64,000 nucleotides of DNA, taken from the NCBI RefSeq assembly GCF_020564625.1, contig NZ_JAJBZT010000007.1, positions 124,001 through 188,000 on the forward strand, read 5' to 3'. Position 1 is the stretch's first letter. Every line of letters begins with the position of its first letter. Made by a program: the position numbers and the translations under genes. The notes under the pieces are model-generated. The model was not told where the DNA came from, ran no database searches, and saw only the letters and a program-made list of their open reading frames with translations. Below are positions 9,095-18,121 of this stretch, in pieces. Origin of the DNA: Leeia speluncae. GTDB taxonomy: Bacteria > Pseudomonadota > Gammaproteobacteria > Burkholderiales > Leeiaceae.

Positions 9095-10318
9095 ATGAAA
9101 GTAATTGTGGTGGGGGCTGGTGTGATTGGTGTCACCACCGCTTACTTTCTTGCGAAAGCCGGTCATGAAGTGATGGTGATTGATCGTCAATCTGGCCCTG
9201 CAATGGAAACGAGTTTTGCCAATGCAGGGCAGATTACCCCTTCATATACCGGACCATGGGGAGCACCGGGTTTGGTGCTAAAAGCTATTAGCTGGATCAT
9301 TAAAGATAACGGCCCGTTAAAGGTCCGATTTGGTTTATCACCAGAACGATATCGCTGGCTATTTTCGCTCTATCAACAATGTACTAGTGAGAGAAACCAG
9401 TCTAATTTTGAAGCAATGATGGCTTTATCTTGTAAAAGCCAAGCCTTATTCGATGAGTTGCTGAAAGAACATGATATTCATTTTGATCATGGCAAACAGG
9501 GCAATTTAGAAGTATTTACTGATACAGAAAGTTTTGAATCGGTTAGTCAGCAGATTAAGCGGATTGAGCAATTTGGTTTGCATTACCAAGTGTTGAGTAA
9601 GCATGAAATTACTAAGGTAGAACCGGGAATGAATACCGAGTCTATAGTAGGGGGAGTAGCCTTCCCGGATGATGAAACGGGCGATTGTTATGCCTTTACC
9701 ACCGCGTTGGCGGATGTGTGTAAACGCATGGGCGTGCAATTTCGGTTTGGTTATACGGTGAGATCAATTCACACAGCTAATCAGCGTGTCAGCCATCTTC
9801 AACTAGATGAAGAGAGCGTTCCGGTAGATCAGTTGGTGTTATGTACTGGTAGCTATACCAATGATTTGCTGCACGGTGTGAGTAAAAAATTACCTATTTA
9901 TCCCGTTAAAGGATATTCGCTAACACTGCCTATTACAAATAGCGAAACAGCGCCTGCATCAACCGTGCTAGATGATAAGTACAAAGTCGCGATTACCAGG
10001 TTAGGAAACCGGGTGCGGGTAGGTGGGTTTGCGGAAATTTGCGGGTTCGATTTGTCTTTGCCAGATAGCAGAAGACAAATTCTAGAATCAGCTTTACTAC
10101 GTTTATACCCAGAGATTGGTTATGAAAAAGAAAAAGCCAGTTTTTGGAGTGGGTTAAGACCAATGACACCCACCGGCATACCGGTGATTGGGCAATTGGC
10201 ATTAGAGAACTTATGGATTAACGCCGGACACGGCACATTTGGGTGGACGATGTGCTTAGGTTCCGCAGAAAAACTAGCATCAATGCTGGCAGCAAATAGA
10301 AATAGAACATTGCAGTAA
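9095..10318 (+). CDS. DadA-like D-amino-acid dehydrogenase (FAD)
   Basis: A 407-residue DAO-superfamily flavoprotein with an N-terminal Rossmann motif (VVGAGVIGVTTAYFLAKAGH). The DadA signature SFANAGQITPSYTGPWGAPG binds FAD. The C-terminal ARTL-type flavin motif appears as GLRPMTPTGIPVIG and NAGHGTFGWTM. Such enzymes oxidise D-amino acids to 2-oxo acids and pass electrons to the respiratory chain at the inner membrane. Third in the amaB operon, 29 bp after the binding protein with an AGGGAG site, it is a good candidate for the D-lysine-oxidising first step to piperideine-2-carboxylate. A general D-amino-acid dehydrogenase is the alternative. Confidence 0.85.
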   Translation: MKVIVVGAGVIGVTTAYFLAKAGHEVMVIDRQSGPAMETSFANAGQITPSYTGPWGAPGLVLKAISWIIKDNGPLKVRFGLSPERYRWLFSLYQQCTSERNQSNFEAMMALSCKSQALFDELLKEHDIHFDHGKQGNLEVFTDTESFESVSQQIKRIEQFGLHYQVLSKHEITKVEPGMNTESIVGGVAFPDDETGDCYAFTTALADVCKRMGVQFRFGYTVRSIHTANQRVSHLQLDEESVPVDQLVLCTGSYTNDLLHGVSKKLPIYPVKGYSLTLPITNSETAPASTVLDDKYKVAITRLGNRVRVGGFAEICGFDLSLPDSRRQILESALLRLYPEIGYEKEKASFWSGLRPMTPTGIPVIGQLALENLWINAGHGTFGWTMCLGSAEKLASMLAANRNRTLQ

Positions 10319-10364
10319 ACGGTTACTCTCCTCACTGTGCTTTACTGGGCTTGTGGGTATTCGC

Positions 10365-10390
10365 GGGCCTCTTCGGAGGCCCCGTTTTTT
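10365..10390 (+). terminator. Rho-independent terminator ending the amaB-dadA operon
   Basis: A 7-bp GC-rich stem (GGGCCTC/GAGGCCC) capped by a TTCG tetraloop, followed by T6 at 10385-10390. Confidence 0.92.
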
Positions 10391-10397
10391 AAGAATA

Positions 10398-10420
10398 AAA
10401 CCAATCCTTTTAATTGGTTT
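10398..10420. promoter_or_regulatory. 8-bp inverted repeat upstream of the AmaA-like gene
   Basis: AAACCAAT and ATTGGTTT arms with a 7-bp spacer are perfect. They lie 35 bp before the ATG at 10455 and after the preceding terminator. The symmetry suggests an operator for a dimeric regulator. The sequence differs from the island's TTTCYWATNNGAAA family. Confidence 0.4.
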
Positions 10421-10454
10421 AATGAGTTCAATTATTTAGATAAAGGGTATTCAC

Positions 10455-11747
10455 ATGCTAGGTGATAAAAGATCGCACGGATTGTGGGAAGCATCCGCAC
10501 CATTGCCACCAGAAACACATGCGCTCAACCAAGATTTAGTGGTGGATGTCGCCATTATTGGCGGTGGATTTACCGGCTGTTCTGCGGCATTACACCTAGC
10601 AAAACGCGGTATGCAAGTTGCTGTATTAGAAGGCAACGAAATTGGTTTTGGTGGTTCTGGCCGAAATGTTGGGCTAGTCAATGCCGGGATGTGGGTGCAG
10701 CCAGAAGACGTAATGAAAGAACTGGGTGAAGTCTATGGCAACCGCTTGCTAACACAGCTAGGTGCTGGCCCCGCGTACGTATACGAACTTGTTAAACACT
10801 ATGAAATGCAGTGTGAGGCTGTTCCGAATGGCACACTTCATTGTGCCGTCGGGCAAAGTGGATTAGCTGATATCAAAGCGCGAGAAAAACAATGGAAAGC
10901 ACTTGGCGCGCCAGTTGAAGTGTTATCCCAAGAAGAAACGGCAAAACGAACAGGAACAGATGCTTACACCGGTGCGTTACTAGATAAAAGAGCCGGTACG
11001 ATTCAGCCACTTGCGTATGTGCGTGGGCTAGCCAAAGCAGCGATCAAAGAAGGTGCAAGCTTATATTCTAATACCCGTGTGAAACGCTATAGCGAAACCG
11101 GCGAAACATACGAAGTAGAAACCGAAAACGGATACAAAATAAAAGCAAAGTGGGTTGTATTGGCAACTAATGCTTACTCTGCAGAAGCGTGGAATTTGCC
11201 TAAATTGCGTGAAGAGCTAGTGCACTTGCCGTACTTTAACTTTGCAACCAAACCACTCAATGCAGAGCAAAAAGCAAAGCTATTGCCAGGCAGAGAAGGG
11301 GTTTGGGATACCTGCGAAATCCTCACCTCTTACCGTTATGATCAGCAAGACCGCCTTGTATTTGGAAGTGTCGGCGCACTTCGCGGTATGGGCGCTTCTA
11401 TTCATAAAGAATGGGCAAAACGCGCTATGTACAAACTCTTCCCGTATTTAAAAGGCGTAGAGTTTGATTACGAATGGTTTGGTATGATCGGCATGACCCC
11501 AAATGCCTTGCCACGATTCCACATGCCAAGCAAACAGGTCATCTCTTTTAGTGGCTACAACGGCCGTGGTATTTCTCCGGGGACTGTCTTTGGTAGAGAA
11601 ATTGCCAAATTAATCCTGGGTGATCTAGACGCTAAAGATATGCCGCTCCCACTATCTACTATCGATGAAGCGAGCTTCCGTTCTGTCAAAGAAATGTATT
11701 ACGAAGTGGGCGCACAAGTTGCCCATGCGGCAACGGCCAGATTTTAA
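10455..11747 (+). CDS. amaA: FAD-dependent amino acid oxidase, AmaA-like (probable L-pipecolate oxidase)
   Basis: A 430-residue DAO-family flavoprotein. The N-terminus carries a short LWEASAPLP lead and a dinucleotide-binding motif VAIIGGGFTGCSAALHLAKR, then GFGGSGRNVGLVNAG, as in the AmaA/PuuB-like branch. AmaA oxidises L-pipecolate to piperideine-6-carboxylate, the substrate of AmaB. Family membership is clear; the exact substrate is inferred from the amaB, hglS and ydiJ-type genes nearby. PuuB-type gamma-glutamylputrescine oxidases are close relatives and remain an alternative, especially as a PuuC-like dehydrogenase follows. It sits between two terminators, so it is a monocistronic unit with a dyad in its promoter. 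Confidence 0.78.
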   Translation: MLGDKRSHGLWEASAPLPPETHALNQDLVVDVAIIGGGFTGCSAALHLAKRGMQVAVLEGNEIGFGGSGRNVGLVNAGMWVQPEDVMKELGEVYGNRLLTQLGAGPAYVYELVKHYEMQCEAVPNGTLHCAVGQSGLADIKAREKQWKALGAPVEVLSQEETAKRTGTDAYTGALLDKRAGTIQPLAYVRGLAKAAIKEGASLYSNTRVKRYSETGETYEVETENGYKIKAKWVVLATNAYSAEAWNLPKLREELVHLPYFNFATKPLNAEQKAKLLPGREGVWDTCEILTSYRYDQQDRLVFGSVGALRGMGASIHKEWAKRAMYKLFPYLKGVEFDYEWFGMIGMTPNALPRFHMPSKQVISFSGYNGRGISPGTVFGREIAKLILGDLDAKDMPLPLSTIDEASFRSVKEMYYEVGAQVAHAATARF

Positions 11748-11765
11748 TTAGGGGCATATATAACG

Positions 11766-11795
11766 AAAAAGGCGGCTGAAAAGCCGCCTTTTTTT
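11766..11795 (+). terminator. Rho-independent terminator after the AmaA-like gene
   Basis: AAGGCGGCTT-type stem (GGCGGCT 11771-11777, AGCCGCC 11782-11788) with a 4-nt loop, followed by T7. Confidence 0.92.
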
Positions 11796-12038
11796 ATTTA
11801 TGCTGGCCATTGCATTTCACCAGAACCATAGTGGTTCTAATCTGCTTGGAAGGCGAAAACTAGTGTTCTTTATCGAGTTATGAGAACCCGTCTTAAAACA
11901 CTTATTCATTCAACCATTTCTTTCTATTTTTAAATAACACTTTATGTGGTGATGAATTTTTGCATCATGCTATTAAAAAAATCATCACTTTGTAAATGGC
12001 CCATTTTATACCTTCATATAAATCAATGACTTACTAGA

Positions 12039-12053
12039 TGGCACGCTTTTTGC
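12039..12053 (+). promoter_or_regulatory. sigma54 (-24/-12) promoter
   Basis: TGGCAC-N5-TTGC is present exactly, with GG and GC dinucleotides 12 bp apart (12040-12041 and 12052-12053). It fits the RpoN consensus TGGCACGN4TTGC. It lies 141 bp upstream of the GTG start at 12180, and a sigma54 activator is encoded downstream. Confidence 0.88.
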
Positions 12054-12100
12054 CAAAGACATTAGCAATTCTTTGTATACGTAAAGCAAGGAATATCGCT

Positions 12101-12187
12101 ATGCCAACTGATCAATCATTTGAAGTCCAAAGACGATCGATCAGGTTGGGTGAAAATTGTTTAATTGGAGAGAGTCAAAGTGAGTGA
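12101..12187 (+). CDS. Possible 28-codon leader peptide
   Basis: An ATG with AAGGAA 9 bp upstream opens a 28-codon frame (MPTDQSFEVQ...). It ends 8 bp inside the aldehyde dehydrogenase gene in another frame, so translation of the leader could affect translation of the enzyme. There is no recognisable domain. It may be chance. Confidence 0.25.
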   Translation: MPTDQSFEVQRRSIRLGENCLIGESQSE

Positions 12188-13700
12188 AAGCAATACTAAC
12201 GTGGAAGATCAAGATTTAAGTTACTGGAGCAAACTAGCCGCTAACTTAAAGCCAGAAACAAGACTATATATTGCCGGTAAATTTGTGGACGCTCATGAAG
12301 GAGGGCGTTTCACGAATGTGAATCCGGCAACTGATCAGCTGATTGCCGAAATGTCGTTAGGTACTGCTAAAGATATCGATTTAGCCGTTACCAGTGCCCG
12401 TGCCGCTTACCGCAGTGGTAGTTGGTCTAAAATGGCGCCGCGCGACAGAATGAGCGTGCTTTATCGGATGGCTGACTTAATCGAAAAACATGCGGGTGAG
12501 TTAGCTCTCTTGGATTGTTTGGACATGGGTAAGCCGATTACTAGTTTGCTGACTGGCGATGTTCCCTTTGCTGCACTAACTTTCCGCTATTTTGGGGAAA
12601 CGATCGACAAGATCGAAGGTGCTGTTACGAATACTAGCACTGATGCACTTCATATGATTGTGCGGGAGCCATTAGGGGTGGTTGGTTGCATTACGCCATG
12701 GAACTATCCATTGATGATGGCCGCGTGGAAAGTCGCTCCGGCACTGGCGGCAGGCAATTCGGTGGTACTTAAACCTGCAGAACAGTCTCCAATGAGTGCG
12801 CTTTTATTAGCACGATTGTTTACCGAAGCCGGTGGACCAGACGGTGTGTTTAACGTTGTGAATGGTTTCGGTGAAGATGCTGGTCGTGCACTTGCTTCTC
12901 ATATGGATGTCGACAAGATTAGCTTTACTGGATCTACAGAGGTTGGTCGTCTAATGATGATTTATGCCGGCCAATCTAATATGAAGCGCGTTACGACTGA
13001 GTTGGGGGGTAAGAGCCCTCAAATCATTCTTGATGATGTGGCTGATATTGATGTCGCGGTTGATTACGCGATTCATGGTATTTATGCCAACCAAGGTGAA
13101 GTGTGCTCCGCTAGTTCTCGTATTCTTGTTCATGAAAAAATTTATGATCAGTTTGTTGAGAAGTTCATCAAACGTGCACCAGAGCTATATCAACCAGGTA
13201 ACCCACTTGATCCACAGACGACCATGGGGCCATTAGTAACACGTGAGCAGCAACGCAGAGTGCAAGAGTACATTTCAATTGGCAATACCGAAGGCGCTAA
13301 ACAAGCACTAGCAGCCTCGCTCGCGCCAGAGTTAAGTGCCGGATATTTTGTGGCTCCTACTTTATTCTTCGATGCAAATCCCAATATGCGTATCGCTCGT
13401 GAAGAAATCTTTGGGCCAGTTGCAACCATCATGCCAATTAAATCAGTCGATGAAGCAATCCAGATTGCCAACGATTCTATTTATGGTTTAGGTGCGGGCA
13501 TCTGGACATCGAATCTCACTACGGCACATCGAATGGTCAAAGAGATCGAGGCTGGCATGGTCTGGGTGAATTGTTATGACCATGGTGACATGACCCAACC
13601 TTGGGGTGGGTATAAACAGTCTGGCCAAGGTAGAGATAAGTGCTTTGAGACTGTCCTTGCGCATACGCAGACAAAATCTGTTTGGATCCACTTGGGTTAA
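12180..13700 (+). CDS. NAD(P)-dependent aldehyde dehydrogenase (PuuC/betaine-aldehyde type)
   Basis: A 506-residue classical ALDH superfamily enzyme: TPWNYPLMMAAWKVAPALAAGNS cofactor region, FTGSTEVGR, the glutamate in ELGGKSP and the catalytic cysteine near residue 309 in GEVCSASSR. It resembles the branch holding gamma-glutamyl-aminobutyraldehyde and betaine-aldehyde dehydrogenases, so an amino-aldehyde substrate is likely. The GTG at 12180, with GGAGAG 7 bp upstream, is preferred over the TTG at 12165. It is driven by a sigma54 promoter and followed 20 bp later by an amino-acid permease gene, so a shared amine or amino-acid substrate is plausible. The substrate is not identified. Confidence 0.87.
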   Translation: MSESNTNVEDQDLSYWSKLAANLKPETRLYIAGKFVDAHEGGRFTNVNPATDQLIAEMSLGTAKDIDLAVTSARAAYRSGSWSKMAPRDRMSVLYRMADLIEKHAGELALLDCLDMGKPITSLLTGDVPFAALTFRYFGETIDKIEGAVTNTSTDALHMIVREPLGVVGCITPWNYPLMMAAWKVAPALAAGNSVVLKPAEQSPMSALLLARLFTEAGGPDGVFNVVNGFGEDAGRALASHMDVDKISFTGSTEVGRLMMIYAGQSNMKRVTTELGGKSPQIILDDVADIDVAVDYAIHGIYANQGEVCSASSRILVHEKIYDQFVEKFIKRAPELYQPGNPLDPQTTMGPLVTREQQRRVQEYISIGNTEGAKQALAASLAPELSAGYFVAPTLFFDANPNMRIAREEIFGPVATIMPIKSVDEAIQIANDSIYGLGAGIWTSNLTTAHRMVKEIEAGMVWVNCYDHGDMTQPWGGYKQSGQGRDKCFETVLAHTQTKSVWIHLG

Positions 13701-13720
13701 ATCGATCTCTGGAGAGAACA

Positions 13721-15241
13721 ATGCAAGAACAATACAACAATGATGATGAGCAACTCAAAGCATTAGGTTATACCCCAAGCTTTGATCGCTCGATGAGCCT
13801 TTGGGAAAGTTTTGCACTTGGATTTACGTATTTATCACCTGTGGTTGGTGCTTATACGCTATTTGCATTTGGCATGACCGCTGGCGGCCCGCCATTTATC
13901 TGGTCTTATCTGATTGCCGCCATTGGCCAAATGTTTGTGTGTCTAATTTTTGGTGAAGTGGTATCGCAGTTTCCGATCGCCGGTGGTCTTTATCCATGGA
14001 CACGCAGGCTAGTCGGCCCTCGTTGGGCATGGATGAGCGGATGGATATACATGTGGGCTTTGATTACAACCGTGGCTGCCGTTCCGGTTGGAGGGGCGCC
14101 ATTTTTAGCTTATCTGCTCGGTTTTACCGTGACACCATTCAACACAACGGTGATTGCGCTCGTACTGCTATTTGCTTCTACATTGTTTAATCAATTGGGG
14201 ACAAAGGCATTAGCACGGGTGGCTATGTTTGGCTTTATTTGTGAAATTGCAGGGGCACTGTTGGTGAGTGGCTATCTCTTGCTATTTGGTCGTCTTAACT
14301 CGCCTCATGTCATTTTAGAAACCTTTAATTTGGGATCCGGAGGTTCTTATCTTCCTGCATTCCTTGCCGCAGCACTAGTTGGTATGTTTTGCTGCTACGG
14401 TTTTGAAGCTTGCGGAGATGTGGCCGAAGAAACACCAAATCCAAGTAAAGCCATTCCTAAAGCGATGCGTATGACCATTTATATTGGTATTCCAGTAACC
14501 ATTTATACGTGTCTTGGGTTGATTCTAGCCGTACCTGATTTGCAAGCCGTGATTACCGGAAAGGATGTCGATCCAATCAATACAATCCTGACCAGAAACT
14601 TTGGCGAGATTGGGTCGCGTGTGATTTATGGAATTATTTTGATCTCCCATATTTCGTGCATTCTTAGTTTGCAAGCTGCCGTTAGCCGTCTTATCTATGC
14701 GTATGCTCGCGACAAAATGATTGCCTTCAGTGGTGTGTTATCGAAAATTTCACCAAAAAATCACGTTCCATCAGCTGCTTTGATACTTGCAGGTGTCATC
14801 TCTGCATTAATTGTATGTATTGGCTTCTTTATTCAAGAAGGTCTAACTATCATTGTTAGCTTTGCATCAGTAGGTATTTATATTGCTTTTCAGATGGTGA
14901 TTGTTGGTGCGCTATTCGCTCGTTTTCGCGGGTGGCGTCCTGCTGGCCAATTCAAGTTAGGTCATTGGGGTTGGATCGTGAATATCTTGGCATTGGTCTA
15001 CGGTGTTGCGGCTACGATTAACATCTTGTGGCCACGTTCTCCTGATGCGCCATGGTATATGAACTACTCTGTGTTACTCAGCCTGACCATCGTGTTGGTG
15101 ACTGGTTGCTTATATTTGCTTCTAGAAAAACCGCATCGTAATAGTAACGCACCAGCAGGGGATGCATGGCACATTACTCGTCAATCTAAAAAGAACGTCA
15201 AAAAAGATAAGGTAACTAATTTGGCGATGAATGAAGAGTAA
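13721..15241 (+). CDS. APC-superfamily amino acid/amine permease
   Basis: About 507 residues with roughly twelve hydrophobic segments. APC motifs such as SLWESFALGFTYLSPVVGAY at the first helix and FGEVVSQFPIAGGLYPWT place it in the amino acid-polyamine-choline family (GABA/choline-permease-like branch). The ATG at 13721 is taken because GGAGAG lies 5 bp upstream; an earlier in-frame start overlaps the dehydrogenase. It is co-transcribed with the upstream aldehyde dehydrogenase, so it probably imports the amine or amino acid whose aldehyde that enzyme oxidises. Confidence 0.88.
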   Translation: MQEQYNNDDEQLKALGYTPSFDRSMSLWESFALGFTYLSPVVGAYTLFAFGMTAGGPPFIWSYLIAAIGQMFVCLIFGEVVSQFPIAGGLYPWTRRLVGPRWAWMSGWIYMWALITTVAAVPVGGAPFLAYLLGFTVTPFNTTVIALVLLFASTLFNQLGTKALARVAMFGFICEIAGALLVSGYLLLFGRLNSPHVILETFNLGSGGSYLPAFLAAALVGMFCCYGFEACGDVAEETPNPSKAIPKAMRMTIYIGIPVTIYTCLGLILAVPDLQAVITGKDVDPINTILTRNFGEIGSRVIYGIILISHISCILSLQAAVSRLIYAYARDKMIAFSGVLSKISPKNHVPSAALILAGVISALIVCIGFFIQEGLTIIVSFASVGIYIAFQMVIVGALFARFRGWRPAGQFKLGHWGWIVNILALVYGVAATINILWPRSPDAPWYMNYSVLLSLTIVLVTGCLYLLLEKPHRNSNAPAGDAWHITRQSKKNVKKDKVTNLAMNEE

Positions 15242-15269
15242 TTAATACGCAGCACATTCAGGACTAAAC

Positions 15270-15306
15270 TTGCTTGCCGGACGTAATCTGGCAAGCAAAT
15301 TTTTTA
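15270..15306 (+). terminator. Rho-independent terminator after the permease gene
   Basis: A 9-bp perfect stem (TTGCTTGCC/GGCAAGCAA) with an 11-nt loop, followed by a T6 run. Confidence 0.9.
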
Positions 15307-15549
15307 TGTAGCGCATTATTTGATTTAGCTGCGTGATACTGAAAACCATCGTATTTGAGCAGAGGTAGTCGAGCCGCTCAGCCTTTTGAGTAGGATAAGT
15401 CGGACGACGGTGAGAAAAAAGTAGTTCAGACAGTTCATACCTTGTTTGAATTGTTTAATATGTTGGGATTCCGCCGAAACGCATTTAATGCTCATATACT
15501 GAAAAAGCTTTAATTGACTGTCATCAGGAAGCAAAAGGAAAGAAGCAAG
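15307..15549. promoter_or_regulatory. Promoter region of the PAS/sigma54-activator operon
   Basis: About 240 bp between the permease terminator and the next gene. I see no strong sigma54 element, dyad or other gene. It must contain the promoter of the two regulatory genes. AGGAAAGAAG precedes the ATG at 15550. Confidence 0.4.
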
Positions 15550-16734
15550 ATGAACCAGCATGCCCGTCTTTGGAATTCGGCTCCTGTGTTATTCGATGTG
15601 ATTTCATCGGATGACAGGATCGTTTACGTCAATCAGACCGAAGAAACGTATCTTGGTTTTAAAGTTGGCGAACTAACTGGCGTTAGCACCAAATACATCT
15701 ATCCAGATGAAACCCGCCAGTTATTTCAAGACTTGCTTGTTGGTAAGCGTCAAAGTCCAATTCAAATGATTGAACTAAAAGTGACGGGTAGCAATGGCGT
15801 AACATATGAATTTGCGGCAAGCACGAGTATTATTGACGACCCTGATTTTGGTCGTTGCTTAAGCGTAGTAAAAATGCCGCTAGGTAATGCTCTTGCAAAT
15901 GTAAAACGGCTTGAGCGAGAAAATGAAGTTCTGTCTAGTATCATTTCTACAGCAAGAGATGCCAGTTATTGCGTTGAATATACAGAACCAGTCGATATGA
16001 CCGCCCCTGAACACGAAATCATCCGGCAAATTTTCCAGAACCAATGTATTTGGCGTTATTGTAATGAAGCGATGTCACGTCTGTATCGTTTGCCAATTGG
16101 TGATGATATTAACAATCATGATGTCAGAGCGGTGTTTGCCCGAAATCCAGAAAATGAATCATTTGTTCGAGAGTTGATTAACCATAACTTCCATATTGAC
16201 GGTGCGCTTGCGCATGATCACCGCTTTGATGGTGTAGATATGTTTGTTGAAAATGATGTTCGCGCCGATATTCGTGACAACCAACTTTATCGTTTTTGGG
16301 GCACGGTAAGAGATTTGAATAGCCGCAAAAGAAGAGAGATGGAATTAAAATCCCAAGCAAACTCTGCTCTGGATATTTTAGGGGCAATTCCTGATCCCGT
16401 CATCGTAGTCGATAGCAATGGCCGAATTGATGGTGCTAATACCGCTGTAGAATGGAGTTTAGACTGGAAAATTGAGCACATTCTAGGGATTAGTCTCGAT
16501 CATATCCTAGATACGAGCGAACCAATCACGGTTTCCTTGCAAATGGCAAAGCCGGCTAGAGTCGCTAATCCGATCCCTGCTTTTGCGATGCGCAGAAATG
16601 GCGCTAGAGTAAAGTGTCTGGCAACCATTGCATCTACTTCAAATGAGTTCGAGCAAGGACGCTGTGTGATTACCTTACGCCTGCCTAAACAGGATTCTTC
16701 TCAGCCTGTTGTAGGTAATGAGGCATTTAAATGA
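15550..16734 (+). CDS. PAS-domain sensory protein without an output domain
   Basis: 394 residues with two or three PAS-like segments: residues about 5-115 (WNSAPVLFDVISSDDRIVYV), a middle region about 130-270 and a last one about 275-385 (AIPDPVIVVDSNGRIDGANT). No kinase, cyclase, HTH or receptor output domain is visible. The ATG at 15550 with an AGGAAAG site is chosen over a TTG at 15514. It overlaps the sigma54 activator gene by ATGA, so the two are made together. A partner role, passing a signal to the activator by contact, is my inference. The signal is unknown. Confidence 0.75.
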   Translation: MNQHARLWNSAPVLFDVISSDDRIVYVNQTEETYLGFKVGELTGVSTKYIYPDETRQLFQDLLVGKRQSPIQMIELKVTGSNGVTYEFAASTSIIDDPDFGRCLSVVKMPLGNALANVKRLERENEVLSSIISTARDASYCVEYTEPVDMTAPEHEIIRQIFQNQCIWRYCNEAMSRLYRLPIGDDINNHDVRAVFARNPENESFVRELINHNFHIDGALAHDHRFDGVDMFVENDVRADIRDNQLYRFWGTVRDLNSRKRREMELKSQANSALDILGAIPDPVIVVDSNGRIDGANTAVEWSLDWKIEHILGISLDHILDTSEPITVSLQMAKPARVANPIPAFAMRRNGARVKCLATIASTSNEFEQGRCVITLRLPKQDSSQPVVGNEAFK

Positions 16735-18098
16735 ATGGGAACGGGCGTACACAGTTTCCTTTAGACGATGCGTTAGAAGCGTTACCAGATGGCGTAGCGG
16801 TAATTGATCAACGCGGAGAGGTGGTTTATCTCAATTCACAATTTTCAGCGCTGTTGAATTGTGAATACCAAGAAGTTAAAAACCAACATTTCTCTATTCT
16901 GACTAGACTTACTTCAATCAATCTAGATGATCTCATCACGCGGATAAAAACCGGTAGAAAAGCCGAGTTACTGTTAAATATTGGCGAGAATCGTTCTCTA
17001 CTTTCATCCATTCGACGAATAGGCCAAGACTCTATTCATAACAACGGAATTATCGTTGTTTTAAGAGACTTATCCGTCATCGATCATGAAAGAAAACGGG
17101 TAGGTGATCCAAATAGCAAGTCTGCATTTAAGTTTCTATCACAGCAAAAGACGCGTCCAGATCTTGTTCATCAACGCAGAATTTCGCCAAAACTAAATCA
17201 GTTACTGACAGTGGGTGAACGTGCAATGGTACAAAATGCACGGGTACTTTTGTTAGGAGAGTCTGGGGCTGGCAAAACCGAAATTGCACGTTATCTGCAT
17301 ACCTATATTTCAGATGAGGCATCTCCTTTTGTGCATGTGAACTGCGGCGCCATTCCAGATACGCTGTTTGAATCTGAAATGTTCGGTTATGAGCGTGGAT
17401 CGTTTACTGGTGCATTGCAAAGCGGAAAAAAGGGTTTAATCGAGGCAGCTGATGGAGGGACATTATTTCTCGATGAAGTAGGAGAAATTCCTTTGGTCAT
17501 GCAGGCAAAGTTATTGAAGTTTCTTGAGTCTGGTAGTGTGCAAAGAGTGGGTGGGGCGACGGAGCATACGGTTAAAGTTAGAATTATTACAGCAACGAAT
17601 CGTGATCTTTTTACAATGGTTTCTGAAGGCAGTTTCAGGAGAGATTTATACTACCGAATTGCTGTGGTTCCACTTCATGCGCCATCTCTTCGTGACTCTA
17701 AAGAGATGATCAATGAGTTGCTAGATTACTTTGTTGCCGTCATTAACAAAGGAAGAGACGAACCACTGAGCCTTTCAAGCGAATGCCGAATGAAACTAAT
17801 GTCGTATTCTTTTCCCGGGAATATTCGTGAGCTTCAAAATATTGTGCAGCAAATTTCTGTCATGGCTGGCGCAATTGGTGATGTAAAGCATTTACCCGAA
17901 TACATTTTAAACGAGTCGTCTAGCTCTGGTAATCACAACTTAGTAGAGGGTGATTTAAAGTCTATTGTTTCCTCTTATGAAAGAACAGTCATTCAAGAGG
18001 TTGTCGATAAATTAGGTTCTAAAAGAAAAGCGGCGAAAGCGCTTGGCGTTGATATCGGTACGATTGTACGTAAAACCCAAACTAAAGAAACAGAGTGA
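16731..18098 (+). CDS. PAS-containing sigma54-dependent transcriptional activator
   Basis: 455 residues: an N-terminal PAS domain (about 10-110), a sigma54-interacting AAA+ domain (about 150-385) with Walker A GESGAGKTE, the loop GSFTGA (usual GAFTGA with Ser for Ala), Walker B TLFLDEVGEI and an arginine finger region. A short C-terminal Fis-type helix-turn-helix follows (KRKAAKALGVDIGTIVRKTQ). It activates RpoN promoters through upstream dyads. The -24/-12 promoter at 12039 with paired dyads is the obvious target, so it probably controls the aldehyde dehydrogenase/permease operon. The start overlaps the stop of the preceding PAS gene. Confidence 0.92.
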   Translation: MNGNGRTQFPLDDALEALPDGVAVIDQRGEVVYLNSQFSALLNCEYQEVKNQHFSILTRLTSINLDDLITRIKTGRKAELLLNIGENRSLLSSIRRIGQDSIHNNGIIVVLRDLSVIDHERKRVGDPNSKSAFKFLSQQKTRPDLVHQRRISPKLNQLLTVGERAMVQNARVLLLGESGAGKTEIARYLHTYISDEASPFVHVNCGAIPDTLFESEMFGYERGSFTGALQSGKKGLIEAADGGTLFLDEVGEIPLVMQAKLLKFLESGSVQRVGGATEHTVKVRIITATNRDLFTMVSEGSFRRDLYYRIAVVPLHAPSLRDSKEMINELLDYFVAVINKGRDEPLSLSSECRMKLMSYSFPGNIRELQNIVQQISVMAGAIGDVKHLPEYILNESSSSGNHNLVEGDLKSIVSSYERTVIQEVVDKLGSKRKAAKALGVDIGTIVRKTQTKETE

Positions 18099-18121
18099 AT
18101 GGCGCTTTGATTCGCATGATA

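Larger units (their letters stand above)
11748..12179. promoter_or_regulatory. Regulatory region of the sigma54-dependent aldehyde dehydrogenase operon
   Basis: This gap holds the terminator of the AmaA-like gene, two dyads built from the same half-site, a -24/-12 promoter and a short leader. The dyads are AGAACCA-TAG-TGGTTCT (11822-11838) and GTTCT...AGAAC (11865-11887). They lie about 150-220 bp upstream of the -24 element, the usual distance for enhancer-binding-protein sites. The natural binder is the sigma54 activator encoded at 16.7-18.1 kb. Confidence 0.6.

Noticed and set aside
13682-13720. Upstream in-frame start giving the permease 13 extra residues
   Set aside because: It overlaps the dehydrogenase stop and lacks a ribosome-binding site, while GGAGAG directly precedes ATG 13721.
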